Origin: Streptomyces sp. NBC_01198
GTDB lineage: Bacteria; Actinomycetota; Actinomycetes; Streptomycetales; Streptomycetaceae
Length of the DNA stretch: 64,000 nucleotides
Assembly: GCF_036010485.1 (NCBI RefSeq)
Contig: NZ_CP108568.1
Location: 7,238,001 to 7,302,000, forward strand
Direction of reading: 5' to 3'
Part shown: piece by piece, positions 1-8,695 of the stretch
Numbering within the stretch: position 1 is the first letter of the stretch
How the letters are laid out: each line of letters opens with the position of its first letter
Position numbers and translations under genes: made by a program
Notes under the pieces: generated by a model
The model's database searches: none
The model's input: the letters and a program-made list of their open reading frames with translations, nothing else
What the model was told of the DNA's origin: nothing

Positions 1-1854
1 GCGCGGGTCGCCCGGGTGCTGCCCGCGCGCTACGAGGCGATCACCGGCACCCGGGCGAGCGACGATACCCAGCAGGCCACCTCGGGCGCCTTCCTGGACA
101 TCTTCACCACCCTGCTGACGGTCTTCGCGGGCATCGCCCTGCTGGTGGCCACCTTCAGCATCCACAACACCTTCGCGATCGTGGTGGCCCAGCGCACCCG
201 GGAGAACGCCCTGCTGCGGGCGCTGGGCGCGACCCGGCGCCAGGTGCTCGGCTCGACGATGGCCGAGGCCGCCGCCGTGGGCGTACTGGCCTCGCTCGCC
301 GGGCTGCTCGGCGGCATCGGGATCGCGGCCGGGCTGCAGGCGCTCTTCCCGGCGGTCGGCTTCCCCTTCCCGGAGGGCGCGTTGCGGATCCACGCGCCGG
401 CCATGGCCCTGCCGCCGGCCGTGGGCCTGCTGGTGTGCGTCGGCTCGGCGGTGGCGCCCGCCGTCCGTGCGGGCCGCACCGCGCCGCTCGCCGCGCTGCG
501 GGAGAGCGCCACCGACGCCTCGGGCGCGTCCCGCCGCCGGGCGGCCGCCGGGCTGGGCACCGCCGTCGCGGGGGTCGCCCTGACCGCCGCCGGGGCCACG
601 GCGGGCCCCAGCCTGCCGCTCACCGCGCTGGGCGCGGTCCTGACACTCGCGGCCTTCGTGGTGCTCGGCCCGGTCGCCTCCTCGGTCGCGGTGCGGGTGC
701 TGGGCGCGCCGGTCGGCCGGCTGCGCGGGGTGACGGGCTCGCTGGCCCGCCGCAACGCGCTGCGCAGCCCCAAGCGAACCGCGGCCACCGCCACCGCGCT
801 GATGATCGGGGTGGCCGTGGTGTCGCTCTTCACGGTCCTCGGCGCCTCGATGAAGGCGACGCTGCACCAGACCGCGGACCGCTCCTTCGCCGGTGACGTC
901 GCCATCAGCGCCCAGCTCTACGGCGCCGGCGGCAGCGGCCTGAGCCCCGAACTCGCCCCGGCGGTGGCGAGGCTGCCCGAGGTCCAGGACGCGGTCGGCC
1001 TCGGCAGCGGCGTCGCCGAGGTGGACGGCGCGGGGCGCAGGCTCACGGTCACCGACCCGGCGGCGCTGTCCCGGCTGCTCGACCTCGGTGCGGTGCGCGG
1101 CTCGCTCACCGGTCTCGGCACCGGTGCCATCGCGGTGTCCGAGGACGAGGCGGACCGGCGCGGCCTGACCACCGGCAGCACCGTGCGGCTCACCTTCTCC
1201 GACGGCGATCGGGTGACCCTCACCGTCGGCGCGGTCTACGGCCAGGCCGGCCTGGCCGGCGACTACCTGATCACCCGGGCCGCCTGGGAGCCGCACCGGG
1301 TCCAGGACAAGGACACGCTCGTCGCCATCGGCTTCAGGGACGGCGTGTCCACTTCCGCGGGCAAGGCGGCGGTCACCAGGGCGGTGAAGGCCTTCGGGTC
1401 GCCCGACGTGCAGACCAGGAGCGAGTACGCCACGTCGTCGGCCGCAGGGGTCGACACCTTCCTCACCCTGATCTACGCCCTGCTGGTGCTCGCCGTGCTG
1501 ATCGCGCTGCTCGGCATCGCCAACACCCTCACTCTCGCGGTGCACGAACGGACCCGGGAGCTTGGCCTGTTGCGCGCGGTCGGGCAGACCCGCGGCCAGC
1601 TGCGGGCGATGGTGCGCTGGGAGTCGGTCGTGGTGGCGGCCTTCGGCACCGCGGGCGGCCTGGGGCTCGGCACCTTCCTCGGCTGGGCCCTGGTCAAGGC
1701 CACCGACGGCTCGGCCACCGGCGCCTTCGCGATCCCGCCGCTGCCGCTGACCGTGGTGCTGCTCGTGGGTGTCGCCGCAGGCGTGCTGGCCGGCTGGCGC
1801 CCGGCCAGGCGTGCGGCGCGGCTGGACATCCTGCGGGCCATCGCGACCGAGTGA
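1..1854 (+). CDS. ABC transporter permease, FtsX/MacB type (5' end outside window)
   Basis: The frame is open from base 1, so this is the C-terminal 617 residues of a larger permease, usually about 850 aa. Two FtsX-like membrane domains are visible. The first follows the visible N-terminus, with a hydrophobic helix and then an RTRENALLRALGATR-type cytoplasmic segment. The second is in the last 130 residues and repeats the pattern (ERTRELGLLRAVGQTRGQLR). Between them lies an extracytoplasmic MacB_PCD-like region. Proteins of this type act with an ABC ATPase to export lipoproteins or peptides or to transmit force across the membrane. The ATPase gene is probably upstream, outside the window. A strong hairpin follows the stop. 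The substrate cannot be told from sequence. Confidence 0.9.
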   Translation, partial: ARVARVLPARYEAITGTRASDDTQQATSGAFLDIFTTLLTVFAGIALLVATFSIHNTFAIVVAQRTRENALLRALGATRRQVLGSTMAEAAAVGVLASLAGLLGGIGIAAGLQALFPAVGFPFPEGALRIHAPAMALPPAVGLLVCVGSAVAPAVRAGRTAPLAALRESATDASGASRRRAAAGLGTAVAGVALTAAGATAGPSLPLTALGAVLTLAAFVVLGPVASSVAVRVLGAPVGRLRGVTGSLARRNALRSPKRTAATATALMIGVAVVSLFTVLGASMKATLHQTADRSFAGDVAISAQLYGAGGSGLSPELAPAVARLPEVQDAVGLGSGVAEVDGAGRRLTVTDPAALSRLLDLGAVRGSLTGLGTGAIAVSEDEADRRGLTTGSTVRLTFSDGDRVTLTVGAVYGQAGLAGDYLITRAAWEPHRVQDKDTLVAIGFRDGVSTSAGKAAVTRAVKAFGSPDVQTRSEYATSSAAGVDTFLTLIYALLVLAVLIALLGIANTLTLAVHERTRELGLLRAVGQTRGQLRAMVRWESVVVAAFGTAGGLGLGTFLGWALVKATDGSATGAFAIPPLPLTVVLLVGVAAGVLAGWRPARRAARLDILRAIATE

Positions 1855-1867
1855 CCGCTGTCCGCAC

Positions 1868-1908
1868 GGCCGGGCGCCGCCTCCCTGACAGGGAGGCGGC
1901 GCCCGGCC
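1868..1908. terminator. Bidirectional hairpin terminator between convergent genes
   Basis: A perfect 18-bp stem (1868-1885 paired with 1891-1908) has a 5-nt loop, TGACA. It lies 14 bp after the permease stop and before the end of the convergent ATPase gene. There is no U-tract, which is normal for streptomycete terminators. Confidence 0.85.
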
Positions 1909-1957
1909 CGCAGTCTGCTTGCGGGTGGCTTCGGCGAACGCGCCGCAGGTGCGGCGG

Positions 1958-2497
1958 TCAGGCCGCAGCGGCGACGGCGATCGGCTCGGCGACCGGCTCG
2001 GGCTCGGGCAGCGCTCGCTCGAAGGGCCGGGCCGTCCGCAGCGGAAGGAGCGTCGGCACCGCGAGCGGGGTGCGCAGGACGAACCACACGACCTTGCCCG
2101 TCTCCTCCGGCAGCAGGTCGGTGCCCCAGCTGTCGCTCATCGCCTCGACCATCGTCAGACCCCGCCCGGTGGTGGCCATCGGCTCCACCGGCCGCAGTTG
2201 CGGCAGTCGCGGGTCGTGGTCGGTGACGGCCACGGTGAGGCGGTCGCCGGCGAGGGTCAGCCGTACACCGCACTTCTTGTCCGGCTTGGCGTGCCGGTGC
2301 ACGTTCGCCAGCAGCTCGCTGGTGGCGCTCGCGGCGGCTTCGACCAGCGGATCGAGGCGCCAGTAGCGCAGCTGCGCGGACACGATGCGGCGGATCTGCT
2401 GGATCCGGTACGGGTGCGCTTCGAGTTCGAGAGTGCACTCGCGTTCGGTTCGGTGGGTCGGGTCGGTCCTGTCGGTCTGATCGGCTTGCATGATCAC
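1958..2497 (-). CDS. RsbW-like ATP-binding (HATPase_c) regulator
   Basis: This is a 179-aa protein with a single GHKL ATPase domain at about residues 20-145. An N-box (ELLANVHRH, 61-69), a G1-like motif (VTDHDPRLP, 91-99) and a G2-like motif (GRGLTMVEAMSDSWG, 111-125) are visible. No histidine-phosphotransfer or sensor domain is present. Streptomyces have dozens of such stand-alone serine-kinase/anti-sigma ATPases. Their usual partners are STAS anti-sigma-factor antagonists or sigma factors, and no such partner is adjacent. The GTG at 2497 is the longest start, and an ATG two codons later (2491) is equally possible. The C-terminal 40 residues are Pro/Glu/Ala-rich and probably disordered. Confidence 0.85.
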   Translation of the reverse strand: MIMQADQTDRTDPTHRTERECTLELEAHPYRIQQIRRIVSAQLRYWRLDPLVEAAASATSELLANVHRHAKPDKKCGVRLTLAGDRLTVAVTDHDPRLPQLRPVEPMATTGRGLTMVEAMSDSWGTDLLPEETGKVVWFVLRTPLAVPTLLPLRTARPFERALPEPEPVAEPIAVAAAA

Positions 2498-2752
2498 GGC
2501 TGCGACTCCCTCCGCGGCTGGGCCGGGCCTCGCACATGCGGGGTTCCGCCTTGCGCCGCTCCGATGGGAACACCTGAGCGAAAATGCGTAGAGTGACTGC
2601 TACGACACTCCGTGATGCGATATCAGCGTCACCCGATGTGGCGAATCTCGCAACTCGTCGCGTAGGACGGCCGGGACCAGGCCTTTCGCCGCCCGCCGCG
2701 GGCCGACGCGGAATTCGGGGACGCCGGGCCGCACCGCCGACCGGCGGGGTCC

Positions 2753-4096
2753 TTACTCCGGCGCGACATCGTCGGGGCCGGTCCGTGCCAGGTCCGCCAG
2801 CGTGGCCAGTGCGCGGCGCAGCACCGGCGGCGGGGGTGAGGCGAGCCCCATCCGGACGGCGGCCGGCGTGCGGTGCGGCCCCACCACGAAGGACGCGGCC
2901 GGCGTGACCGCGATGCCGTGCCGGGCGGCGGCGGCCACGAAGGTGTCGGCACGCCACGGGGCGGGCAGCTCCCACCAGCAGAAGTACGATCCCGGCCCGG
3001 ACCTCGTCGCCAGGCCGGCCAGGGCTTCCGCCGCGATCTGCTGCCGGTGGCGCGCGTCGGCCCGCTTGGCGGCGGCGATCGTCGTGGCGGTGCCGTCGGT
3101 CAGCCAACCGGTCGCCGCGGCAAGGGCGTAGCCGGCGCTCGCCCAGCCGCCGGAGCGCAGCGCGGCGCTCACCGCGGGGCGCAGCCCGGGCGGGGCGACG
3201 GCAAAGCCCACCGTCAGGCCCGGCGCGAGCCGCTTGGAGGTGCTGTCCACCAGGATCACCCGCTCGGGCGCGTAGGCCGCGAGCGGCGGCGGCGCGTCCT
3301 CGCGCAGGAAGGACCAGATCGCGTCCTCCACCGCGGTGAGCCCGGCCTCCGAGAGGGTTGCGGCCAGTTGGGCCCGGCGCGGGCCCGGCATCGTGACGCC
3401 CAGCGGATTGTGCAGGGTCGGCTGGAGGTAGACGCCGCCCAGCGGTGCCGCGCGGTGCGCGGCGAGCAGCGCACCGGGCAGCAGGCCGTCCCCGTCGCAC
3501 TCCAGCGGCACCAGGGTGATGCCCAGCCGGGCGGCGACGGCCTTGACCACCGGATACGTCAGCGCCTCGACGCCCAGCCGTCCGCCCGGCCGCAGCAGCG
3601 CCGCGAGGGCGGCCGCGACGGCCTGCCTGCCGTTGCCTGCGAAGAGCACGGCCTCCGGGTCCGGCGCCCAGCAGGGCCCGCCGAGCAGCCCCGCGACCGC
3701 CGCACGGGCCGCCGGCGTGCCCGCGGCGCCGGACGGGCGCAGCGCCGCGGCCAGCACGTCGGGCCTGCCCAGCCGGGCGAGCCCGGCGGCGAGCAGCTCC
3801 GACTGTCCGGCGGTGACCGGGTAGTTGAGCTCCAGATCCACCCGTGCCGCGGTGGGTTCCGCGAGGGCCGGGTCCGCCGCGGGCGCGGCGGCCCGTACGA
3901 AAGTGCCGCGGCCCACCTCGCCGGTGACCAGGCCGCGGCGGGCCAGTTCGGCGTAGACCCGGCTCGCCGTGGACTCGGCGATCCCGTGCCGCCGCGCGAA
4001 CGCCCGCTGCGTCGGCAGCCGGTCGCCCGGCCGCAGCCGCCCCGCGCTGATCTGTGCCGCCACCGCGTCGGCGGCCCGCCTGAAGTCCCGCGCCAT
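2753..4096 (-). CDS. MocR-type regulator: GntR winged helix fused to aminotransferase fold
   Basis: This is a 447-aa protein. Residues 1-67 form a GntR-type winged helix (LRPGDRLPTQRAFARRHGIAESTASRVYAEL). The remainder is a class I aminotransferase fold with the PLP lysine in STSKRLAPG (K289) and an NPLG motif (residues 230-233). MocR/PdxR proteins use PLP or an aldimine as effector and often regulate vitamin B6, GABA or taurine metabolism. The gene is divergent from the alpha/beta hydrolase gene at 4224, so that gene is a plausible target. The ATG at 4096 gives a full-length winged helix. Confidence 0.9.
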   Translation of the reverse strand: MARDFRRAADAVAAQISAGRLRPGDRLPTQRAFARRHGIAESTASRVYAELARRGLVTGEVGRGTFVRAAAPAADPALAEPTAARVDLELNYPVTAGQSELLAAGLARLGRPDVLAAALRPSGAAGTPAARAAVAGLLGGPCWAPDPEAVLFAGNGRQAVAAALAALLRPGGRLGVEALTYPVVKAVAARLGITLVPLECDGDGLLPGALLAAHRAAPLGGVYLQPTLHNPLGVTMPGPRRAQLAATLSEAGLTAVEDAIWSFLREDAPPPLAAYAPERVILVDSTSKRLAPGLTVGFAVAPPGLRPAVSAALRSGGWASAGYALAAATGWLTDGTATTIAAAKRADARHRQQIAAEALAGLATRSGPGSYFCWWELPAPWRADTFVAAAARHGIAVTPAASFVVGPHRTPAAVRMGLASPPPPVLRRALATLADLARTGPDDVAPE

Positions 4097-4223
4097 GTCC
4101 CCGCCCCCGCCGTCAGGTCCTGCCCACGCGAGCTTATTGCACCGAGATCAAATCCGGTCATTGCCCTCGTGAATGCTCCGCACCTAGCATCGGGACGTCG
4201 GCCTGAAGAGGGGGAAACCGCAG
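4097..4223. promoter_or_regulatory. Divergent promoter region, MocR gene / hydrolase
   Basis: This 127-bp intergenic region carries three ATTGC-like repeats in the same orientation (4136, 4160 and 4172, spaced 24 and 12 bp). Direct repeats are the usual form of MocR/PdxR operators. Assignment as an operator is inference only. Confidence 0.3.
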
Positions 4224-5051
4224 GTGAGCACTGCTCTGGTCAACGGCGTCAGCATGAGCTACGACGACACGGGCGGCGGCGGTGAGGCGCTGCTGCTGGT
4301 GCACGGCCACCCCTTCGACCGCACCATGTGGCGCCCGCAGCAGCACGCGGCGCCCGGCCACCGGGTGATCACCCCCGACCTGCGCGGCTACGGCGGCAGC
4401 CAGGTCGTCCCCGGCGTGACCCCGCTCGACACCTTCGCCCGCGACCTCGCGGCGCTGCTCGACCGGCTGGACGTGGAGCGGGCGGTGCTGTGCGGGCTGT
4501 CGATGGGCGGGCAGATCGTGCTGGAGTTCCACCGGCTCTTCCCCGACCGGGTCGCCGGCCTCGTCCTCGCCGACACCTTCGCGCAGGCCGAGACCGACCA
4601 GGGCAGGCAGGAACGCAACGAGCGCGCCGACCAGCTGCTGCGGGACGGCATGGCGGGCTACGCGCACCAGGTCCTGGACTCCATGGTCTCGCCTGCGACG
4701 GTCGCGAACCTGCCGGAAGTGGCCGGGCACGTGCTGCGCATGATGCTCGCCGCACCCCCCGAGGGCGCCGCCGCCGCGCTGCGCGGGCGCGCGCAGCGCC
4801 CCGACTACACCGCCATGCTGCCGGCCGTCGCCGTGCCAACCCTCATCGTGGTCGGCAGGGAGGACGTCTTCACCCCCGTCGCCGACGCCGAGTTCCTGCA
4901 CCGCCGCATCCCCGGCGCCCGGCTCGCCGTCATCGAGGGCGCAGGGCATCTGCCCAACCTGGAACGCCCCGCCGTCTTCAACGAGGCGCTGGCCGCCCTG
5001 CTCGCGACCGTACGGCAGGTCACACCGGCCCCGGCGGCACCGAAGATGTGA
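4224..5051 (+). CDS. alpha/beta hydrolase
   Basis: This is a 275-aa alpha/beta hydrolase fold. It has an oxyanion HGHP motif near residue 28, the nucleophile elbow GLSMGG (Ser93), a catalytic Asp in the VGREDVFTP region and a His in EGAGHLPNLERP. The layout matches 3-oxoadipate enol-lactonase, haloperoxidase or esterase-like members, and the substrate is not predictable. The GTG at 4224 is chosen because homologous folds begin with this short beta strand and a purine-rich stretch lies upstream. It is divergent from the MocR regulator. Confidence 0.88.
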   Translation: MSTALVNGVSMSYDDTGGGGEALLLVHGHPFDRTMWRPQQHAAPGHRVITPDLRGYGGSQVVPGVTPLDTFARDLAALLDRLDVERAVLCGLSMGGQIVLEFHRLFPDRVAGLVLADTFAQAETDQGRQERNERADQLLRDGMAGYAHQVLDSMVSPATVANLPEVAGHVLRMMLAAPPEGAAAALRGRAQRPDYTAMLPAVAVPTLIVVGREDVFTPVADAEFLHRRIPGARLAVIEGAGHLPNLERPAVFNEALAALLATVRQVTPAPAAPKM

Positions 5052-5114
5052 CGGAATTCTGACGTCGCAGGACTGGCCCTGGTCAGATGGGCTCAGGCGT
5101 GCTCGAATCGATCC

Positions 5115-5891
5115 ATGGACGACCGCACGCCACCGGTGAGGGCACCGGAGAAGCCCCCCACCCTCCCGCCCGGGCCTTCGGAGGAGGGACGGGGCGCACC
5201 CGTCGGACGGCGGGTGGTGCTCGGCATGCTCGGGCTCGGCGCGGTCGGCGTGGGCGTCGGCGGCGCCGTCCAGGGCAAGCTGGACTCCCTGCTGGCCTCG
5301 GTCAGCGCCGAGGACCCCACGGGCGTGACGGGACTGCTGCCCGGCGGCGGCGGATTCCGCTTCTACTCGGTGTCCAACTCCATCCCGCACCGCGGCGAGA
5401 GCGACTACCGGCTGACCGTCGGCGGCCTGGTCGACAAGCCGGCCGGCTACCGCCTCGCCGACCTGCGCGCCCTGCCGCAGACCCGGTTGGTGCGCGACGT
5501 GCAGTGCGTCACGGGCTGGCGGGTGCCGAAGACCGCCTTCTCGGGGGTCCGGCTGTCCACGCTGCTGGACGCGGCCGGGGTACGGGCCGGCGGCACCGCG
5601 ATCCACTTCACCTGCTTCGACGGCGTCTACAGCGAGAGCCTGACCCTCGACCAGGCCCGCCGCGCCGACATCCTGGTCGCCCTCACCATGAACGACAAGC
5701 CGGTCACCGCCGCGCACGGCGGCCCCGTCCGGCTCTACGCGGCGCCGATGTACTTCTACAAGTCCGCGAAATGGCTGTCCGGCATCACCGTGACCAAGGA
5801 CGTGGAGACCGGCTACTGGGAGCGCTACGGCTACGACGTGGACGCCTGGGTCGGCAAGTCGAACGGCCGCGGCGATGACCCCACGTCATGA
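5115..5891 (+). CDS. Molybdopterin-dependent oxidoreductase, sulfite-oxidase/MsrP fold
   Basis: This is a 258-aa protein. A twin Arg at residues 32-33 (VGRRVVLG) is followed by a hydrophobic stretch to about residue 53, which suggests Tat export or membrane anchoring, although the full Tat consensus is imperfect. The rest is the sulfite-oxidase molybdopterin domain. The molybdenum-ligand Cys is Cys131 in DVQCVTGW, followed by SGVRLSTLL, both hallmarks of the family. The physiological substrate is unknown (sulfite, methionine sulfoxide or other). The gene overlaps the next one by 17 bp. That gene encodes a cytochrome b, the likely membrane electron partner. Confidence 0.88.
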   Translation: MDDRTPPVRAPEKPPTLPPGPSEEGRGAPVGRRVVLGMLGLGAVGVGVGGAVQGKLDSLLASVSAEDPTGVTGLLPGGGGFRFYSVSNSIPHRGESDYRLTVGGLVDKPAGYRLADLRALPQTRLVRDVQCVTGWRVPKTAFSGVRLSTLLDAAGVRAGGTAIHFTCFDGVYSESLTLDQARRADILVALTMNDKPVTAAHGGPVRLYAAPMYFYKSAKWLSGITVTKDVETGYWERYGYDVDAWVGKSNGRGDDPTS

Positions 5892-6525
5892 CGCCCCGGT
5901 GCCGACCGGACTGCGCCGCTTCACCCGCGCCGAGAGCTGGGTGCACCGCTCGGTGAGCTGGCTGCTGGGGATCTGCGTCTTCACCGGCGCCTGCCTGTAC
6001 TTCCCGCCGCTCGCCGAGATCGTCGGCCGCCGCAGGACCGTGGTGACCCTGCACGAATACTCCGGGATCGCCGTCCCCGTGCCGGTGCTGCTCGGGCTGG
6101 TCTCCCGTGCCTTCCGCCGCGACCTCGGCCGGCTGGGCCGCTTCTTCCCGCACGACTGGCGCTGGCTGCGGGTCGCCCTGCGCCGGCGCAGGCGGGAGCC
6201 GAGCCTGGCGGGGAAGTTCAACGCGGGCCAGAAGCTCTACGCGGCCTTCGCCACCGGCGCGCTGCTGATCATGGCAGGCACCGGGCTGCTGATGTGGTTC
6301 CCGCGGCTCTCGCCGCTGGTGTGGCGCACCGGATCGACGTTCGTGCACGACTGGCTCGCCCTCGGCTTCGCCGCCGTGATCACCGGGCACGTCTGGTTCG
6401 CCAGCAAGGACCCCGAGGCGCGGCGCGGGCTGCGTACGGGATACGTACCGCGCTGGTGGGCGCGCGAGGAACACCCGCTGTGGCAGCCCGAGCCGCCGCA
6501 GGACCCGCCCGCGGAAGGCACCTGA
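5875..6525 (+). CDS. Cytochrome b561/formate-dehydrogenase-gamma-like membrane protein
   Basis: This is a 216-aa protein with about four hydrophobic helices (near residues 28-48, 58-75, 122-140 and 158-175). Histidines positioned as heme ligands include HRS near 24, HEYSG near 59, HDW near 157 and HVWF near 171. The FNAGQKLY loop is typical of the FdnI/cytochrome b family. It overlaps the molybdoenzyme gene and should pass electrons between the quinone pool and that extracytoplasmic enzyme. The ATG at 5875 lies inside the upstream gene, implying translational coupling. Confidence 0.85.
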   Translation: MTPRHDAPVPTGLRRFTRAESWVHRSVSWLLGICVFTGACLYFPPLAEIVGRRRTVVTLHEYSGIAVPVPVLLGLVSRAFRRDLGRLGRFFPHDWRWLRVALRRRRREPSLAGKFNAGQKLYAAFATGALLIMAGTGLLMWFPRLSPLVWRTGSTFVHDWLALGFAAVITGHVWFASKDPEARRGLRTGYVPRWWAREEHPLWQPEPPQDPPAEGT

Positions 6526-6641
6526 CCGGCCGTCAACCGCCGCCGCCCACACCGGCTTCGCGGCAGTTCTGTTACGGCCAGGACACCCGGCGGTCGCCCC
6601 CGGGTCACCCGCGTTTCGCGGTGCGCGCCTAGCTTCGCATC

Positions 6642-8045
6642 ATGACGACGTCTCAGACGGCCCCGCCGGCGCAGGAGGTCACGGCCGCGGCGGGGGCCGC
6701 CACCGCCCCGGCGCCGCGGCCCGAGGCGTACCGGCCGCGCCGCCCGCGGCCGCTGGCGGCCGGCCCCCGGCGGCTCGGCCTTCGCACGGTCACCGCGCTG
6801 CTGGTCCTCGGCGCGCTGTGCGCGGTCGCCGTGCTGGGCGCGGTGGCGGTACGGCACGCCGCCGGACGGCTCGGCACCACCGTCGGCGACCGCGCCGCGG
6901 CTGCCGCGCAGCTGCGCTTCGAGCTCGCCGACCTCGACGCCCAGCGTGCCGACACCCTCGCGCCCGGCCGCTCCGCCACCGACCGGGACGTCATCGTCGG
7001 CAACCAGCTCAACGCCCTGATCACCGCACAGCAGCGCCGCGCCCACGTCAGCGACCTGCTCAGGCAGCTGGGCGCCGACCGGGACCAGGGCGCGCGGGTG
7101 GCGCAGCTGCTCGACGGCCTCGGCCGCTACGACGACCTCAGCGGCCGCGCCGCCTACGTCGCCGAGCAGGACCCCGACCAGGTCGCCGGCCACCCGCCGC
7201 GTTTCGCGGTGGCCCTGAACGTCCAGGCGGGCGACATCATGCACGACCAGCTGCTGCCCGCCGCCGACGCCCTGTCCGCGGCCTACCAGCGGCAGGCCGA
7301 CGCGCAGCGGACCGCCGCCCACGACGCGGCGCTCCGCTGGGGTCTGGCGGTCGGCGGTCTCGGCCTGGCCACGGTCGCGCTGCTGCTGTGGTGGCAGTGG
7401 CAGATGGCCCGCGACTACCGCAGGCGGTTCAACCCGGCGCTGCTGGCGGCGACCGCCGCCGCCCTGGTCGTCGCGCTGGCCGGCGGGCTCGCGCTGACCG
7501 CCACCGCCGGCGCCGTGAACACCGCGGGGGAGCAGGGACTGCGGCCGTGGACCAGGCTGGCCGAGGCCCGCGCGGTCGCCGCGCAGGCAGCCGCGACCGA
7601 GAGCCGCTGGTTCGTGCACGACTCGGCGTTCGGCGCCGCCGACCAGCGGCAGTTCGACGCCCTCACCAAGCGGCTCGACGCCCTGCTGACGCCCGACGGC
7701 TACGCCACCGCCGCCGAGCGCCCCGCCTACCAGGACGTGCTGGCCCGCTACGGCCACTTCCGCGCTGACGACGACAGGTTGCGGGCGCTGAAGCGGGCCG
7801 GCCGCACCGAGGAGGCCGCGGCGGTGCTCACCGAGGTCGGCCGCGGGGACGTCGCCTTCGACTTCTGGGACTTCGCGACCACCCTCGACGTCCTCGCGGG
7901 CCGGCAGCTGGACGACTTCACGACCCACGCCGGCGACGCCCGGCACGCGCTCGACGGCTGGCCCGCGATCCCCGCAGGGGCGCTCGGCCTGGCCGCGGTG
8001 CTGGTGCTGCTCGGCGTACGTCCGCGGCTCGCCGAATACCGCTGA
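6642..8045 (+). CDS. Membrane protein with two extracytoplasmic helical domains
   Basis: This is a 467-aa protein of unknown function. After a Pro/Ala-rich cytoplasmic start there is a transmembrane helix at about 47-69. A helical region of about 160 residues follows, then two closely spaced helices at about 234-255 and 268-288, a second helical region, and a last helix near the C-terminus. The two helical regions look like four-helix-bundle sensor domains such as those of chemoreceptors and NIT-type kinases, but there is no output domain. The ATG at 6642 follows a short intergenic region. Confidence 0.7.
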   Translation: MTTSQTAPPAQEVTAAAGAATAPAPRPEAYRPRRPRPLAAGPRRLGLRTVTALLVLGALCAVAVLGAVAVRHAAGRLGTTVGDRAAAAAQLRFELADLDAQRADTLAPGRSATDRDVIVGNQLNALITAQQRRAHVSDLLRQLGADRDQGARVAQLLDGLGRYDDLSGRAAYVAEQDPDQVAGHPPRFAVALNVQAGDIMHDQLLPAADALSAAYQRQADAQRTAAHDAALRWGLAVGGLGLATVALLLWWQWQMARDYRRRFNPALLAATAAALVVALAGGLALTATAGAVNTAGEQGLRPWTRLAEARAVAAQAAATESRWFVHDSAFGAADQRQFDALTKRLDALLTPDGYATAAERPAYQDVLARYGHFRADDDRLRALKRAGRTEEAAAVLTEVGRGDVAFDFWDFATTLDVLAGRQLDDFTTHAGDARHALDGWPAIPAGALGLAAVLVLLGVRPRLAEYR

Positions 8046-8185
8046 AGCAGCCAGGTACGGCTGGGACCGTACTTGTCACGTGCGGTGCGCGGCAGGTAGA
8101 AGTGGCGGGAAGTATCGATTCGCCGGTGGGGGACCGCGTGCAGCTCGCCGCCCCGGCCTGCCTGGACGGGACGAGAGCGCAGACC

Positions 8186-8572
8186 GTGACCACCGAACCC
8201 TCACCCGCGGCCGAGGAGCCGTCGCTGCCCGACGACGTATGGGAGCAGTTCGCCAACGACTCGGAGCGTGCGATACGGGCCACCGCCCCCAAGGAGCCAT
8301 CCGCCCGCGCCAGGATCGTCGCCCGCCGGCTGCGAGAGGAGGACGAGCGGGCCGCGGAGGCGGAGCCGCGCCGCTGGGTGCGCCGCCGCCCGCAGCCGCC
8401 GCACACCCCCTCCCAGGCCGCCGCCGCCTGGCGCCCCGACAACCCCCCGCCCCGGCCCCCCATGTCGCCCACGGTCCGCCGCCTCCGCGCCCTGGCCGGC
8501 ATCGTCGCGGTGGTCGCGGTGGTCCTCCTCGTCCTGGCCCCGGGCCGCGCCTGGTCCTGGATGACGCACTGA
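8186..8572 (+). CDS. Small tail-anchored protein, hypothetical
   Basis: Starting at GTG 8186 the product is about 128 aa. The same frame is open from ATG 8102, but the extra residues look non-coding. It has an acidic N-terminus, a long Arg/Pro-rich central part and a single hydrophobic helix (LAGIVAVVAVVLLVLA) near the C-terminus, so it is probably a tail-anchored membrane protein. No family is recognised. Confidence 0.55.
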   Translation: MTTEPSPAAEEPSLPDDVWEQFANDSERAIRATAPKEPSARARIVARRLREEDERAAEAEPRRWVRRRPQPPHTPSQAAAAWRPDNPPPRPPMSPTVRRLRALAGIVAVVAVVLLVLAPGRAWSWMTH

Positions 8573-8695
8573 CGCCCTGCCGTACTGAGCAGAGGCCGCC
8601 CAGGCGTCAGCTGGCGTGTTTGTCGGTCGGTCTTCCTCCTCGTTCCCTGCGCGGGCGGCCTCGTGCCTCGGCCGACCACTCCGGGAGCTCGGGCG

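Noticed and set aside
4136..4176. MocR operator from ATTGC repeats as a firm call
   Set aside because: Three 5-base repeats are too short for confidence. They are kept only as a note in the divergent promoter region.
8592..8662. Inverted repeat GAGGCCGCCC / GGGCGGCCTC between convergent genes as a terminator
   Set aside because: The arms are exact but 51 bp apart, which is too long a loop for a convincing terminator. It may be a chance pair in GC-rich DNA.
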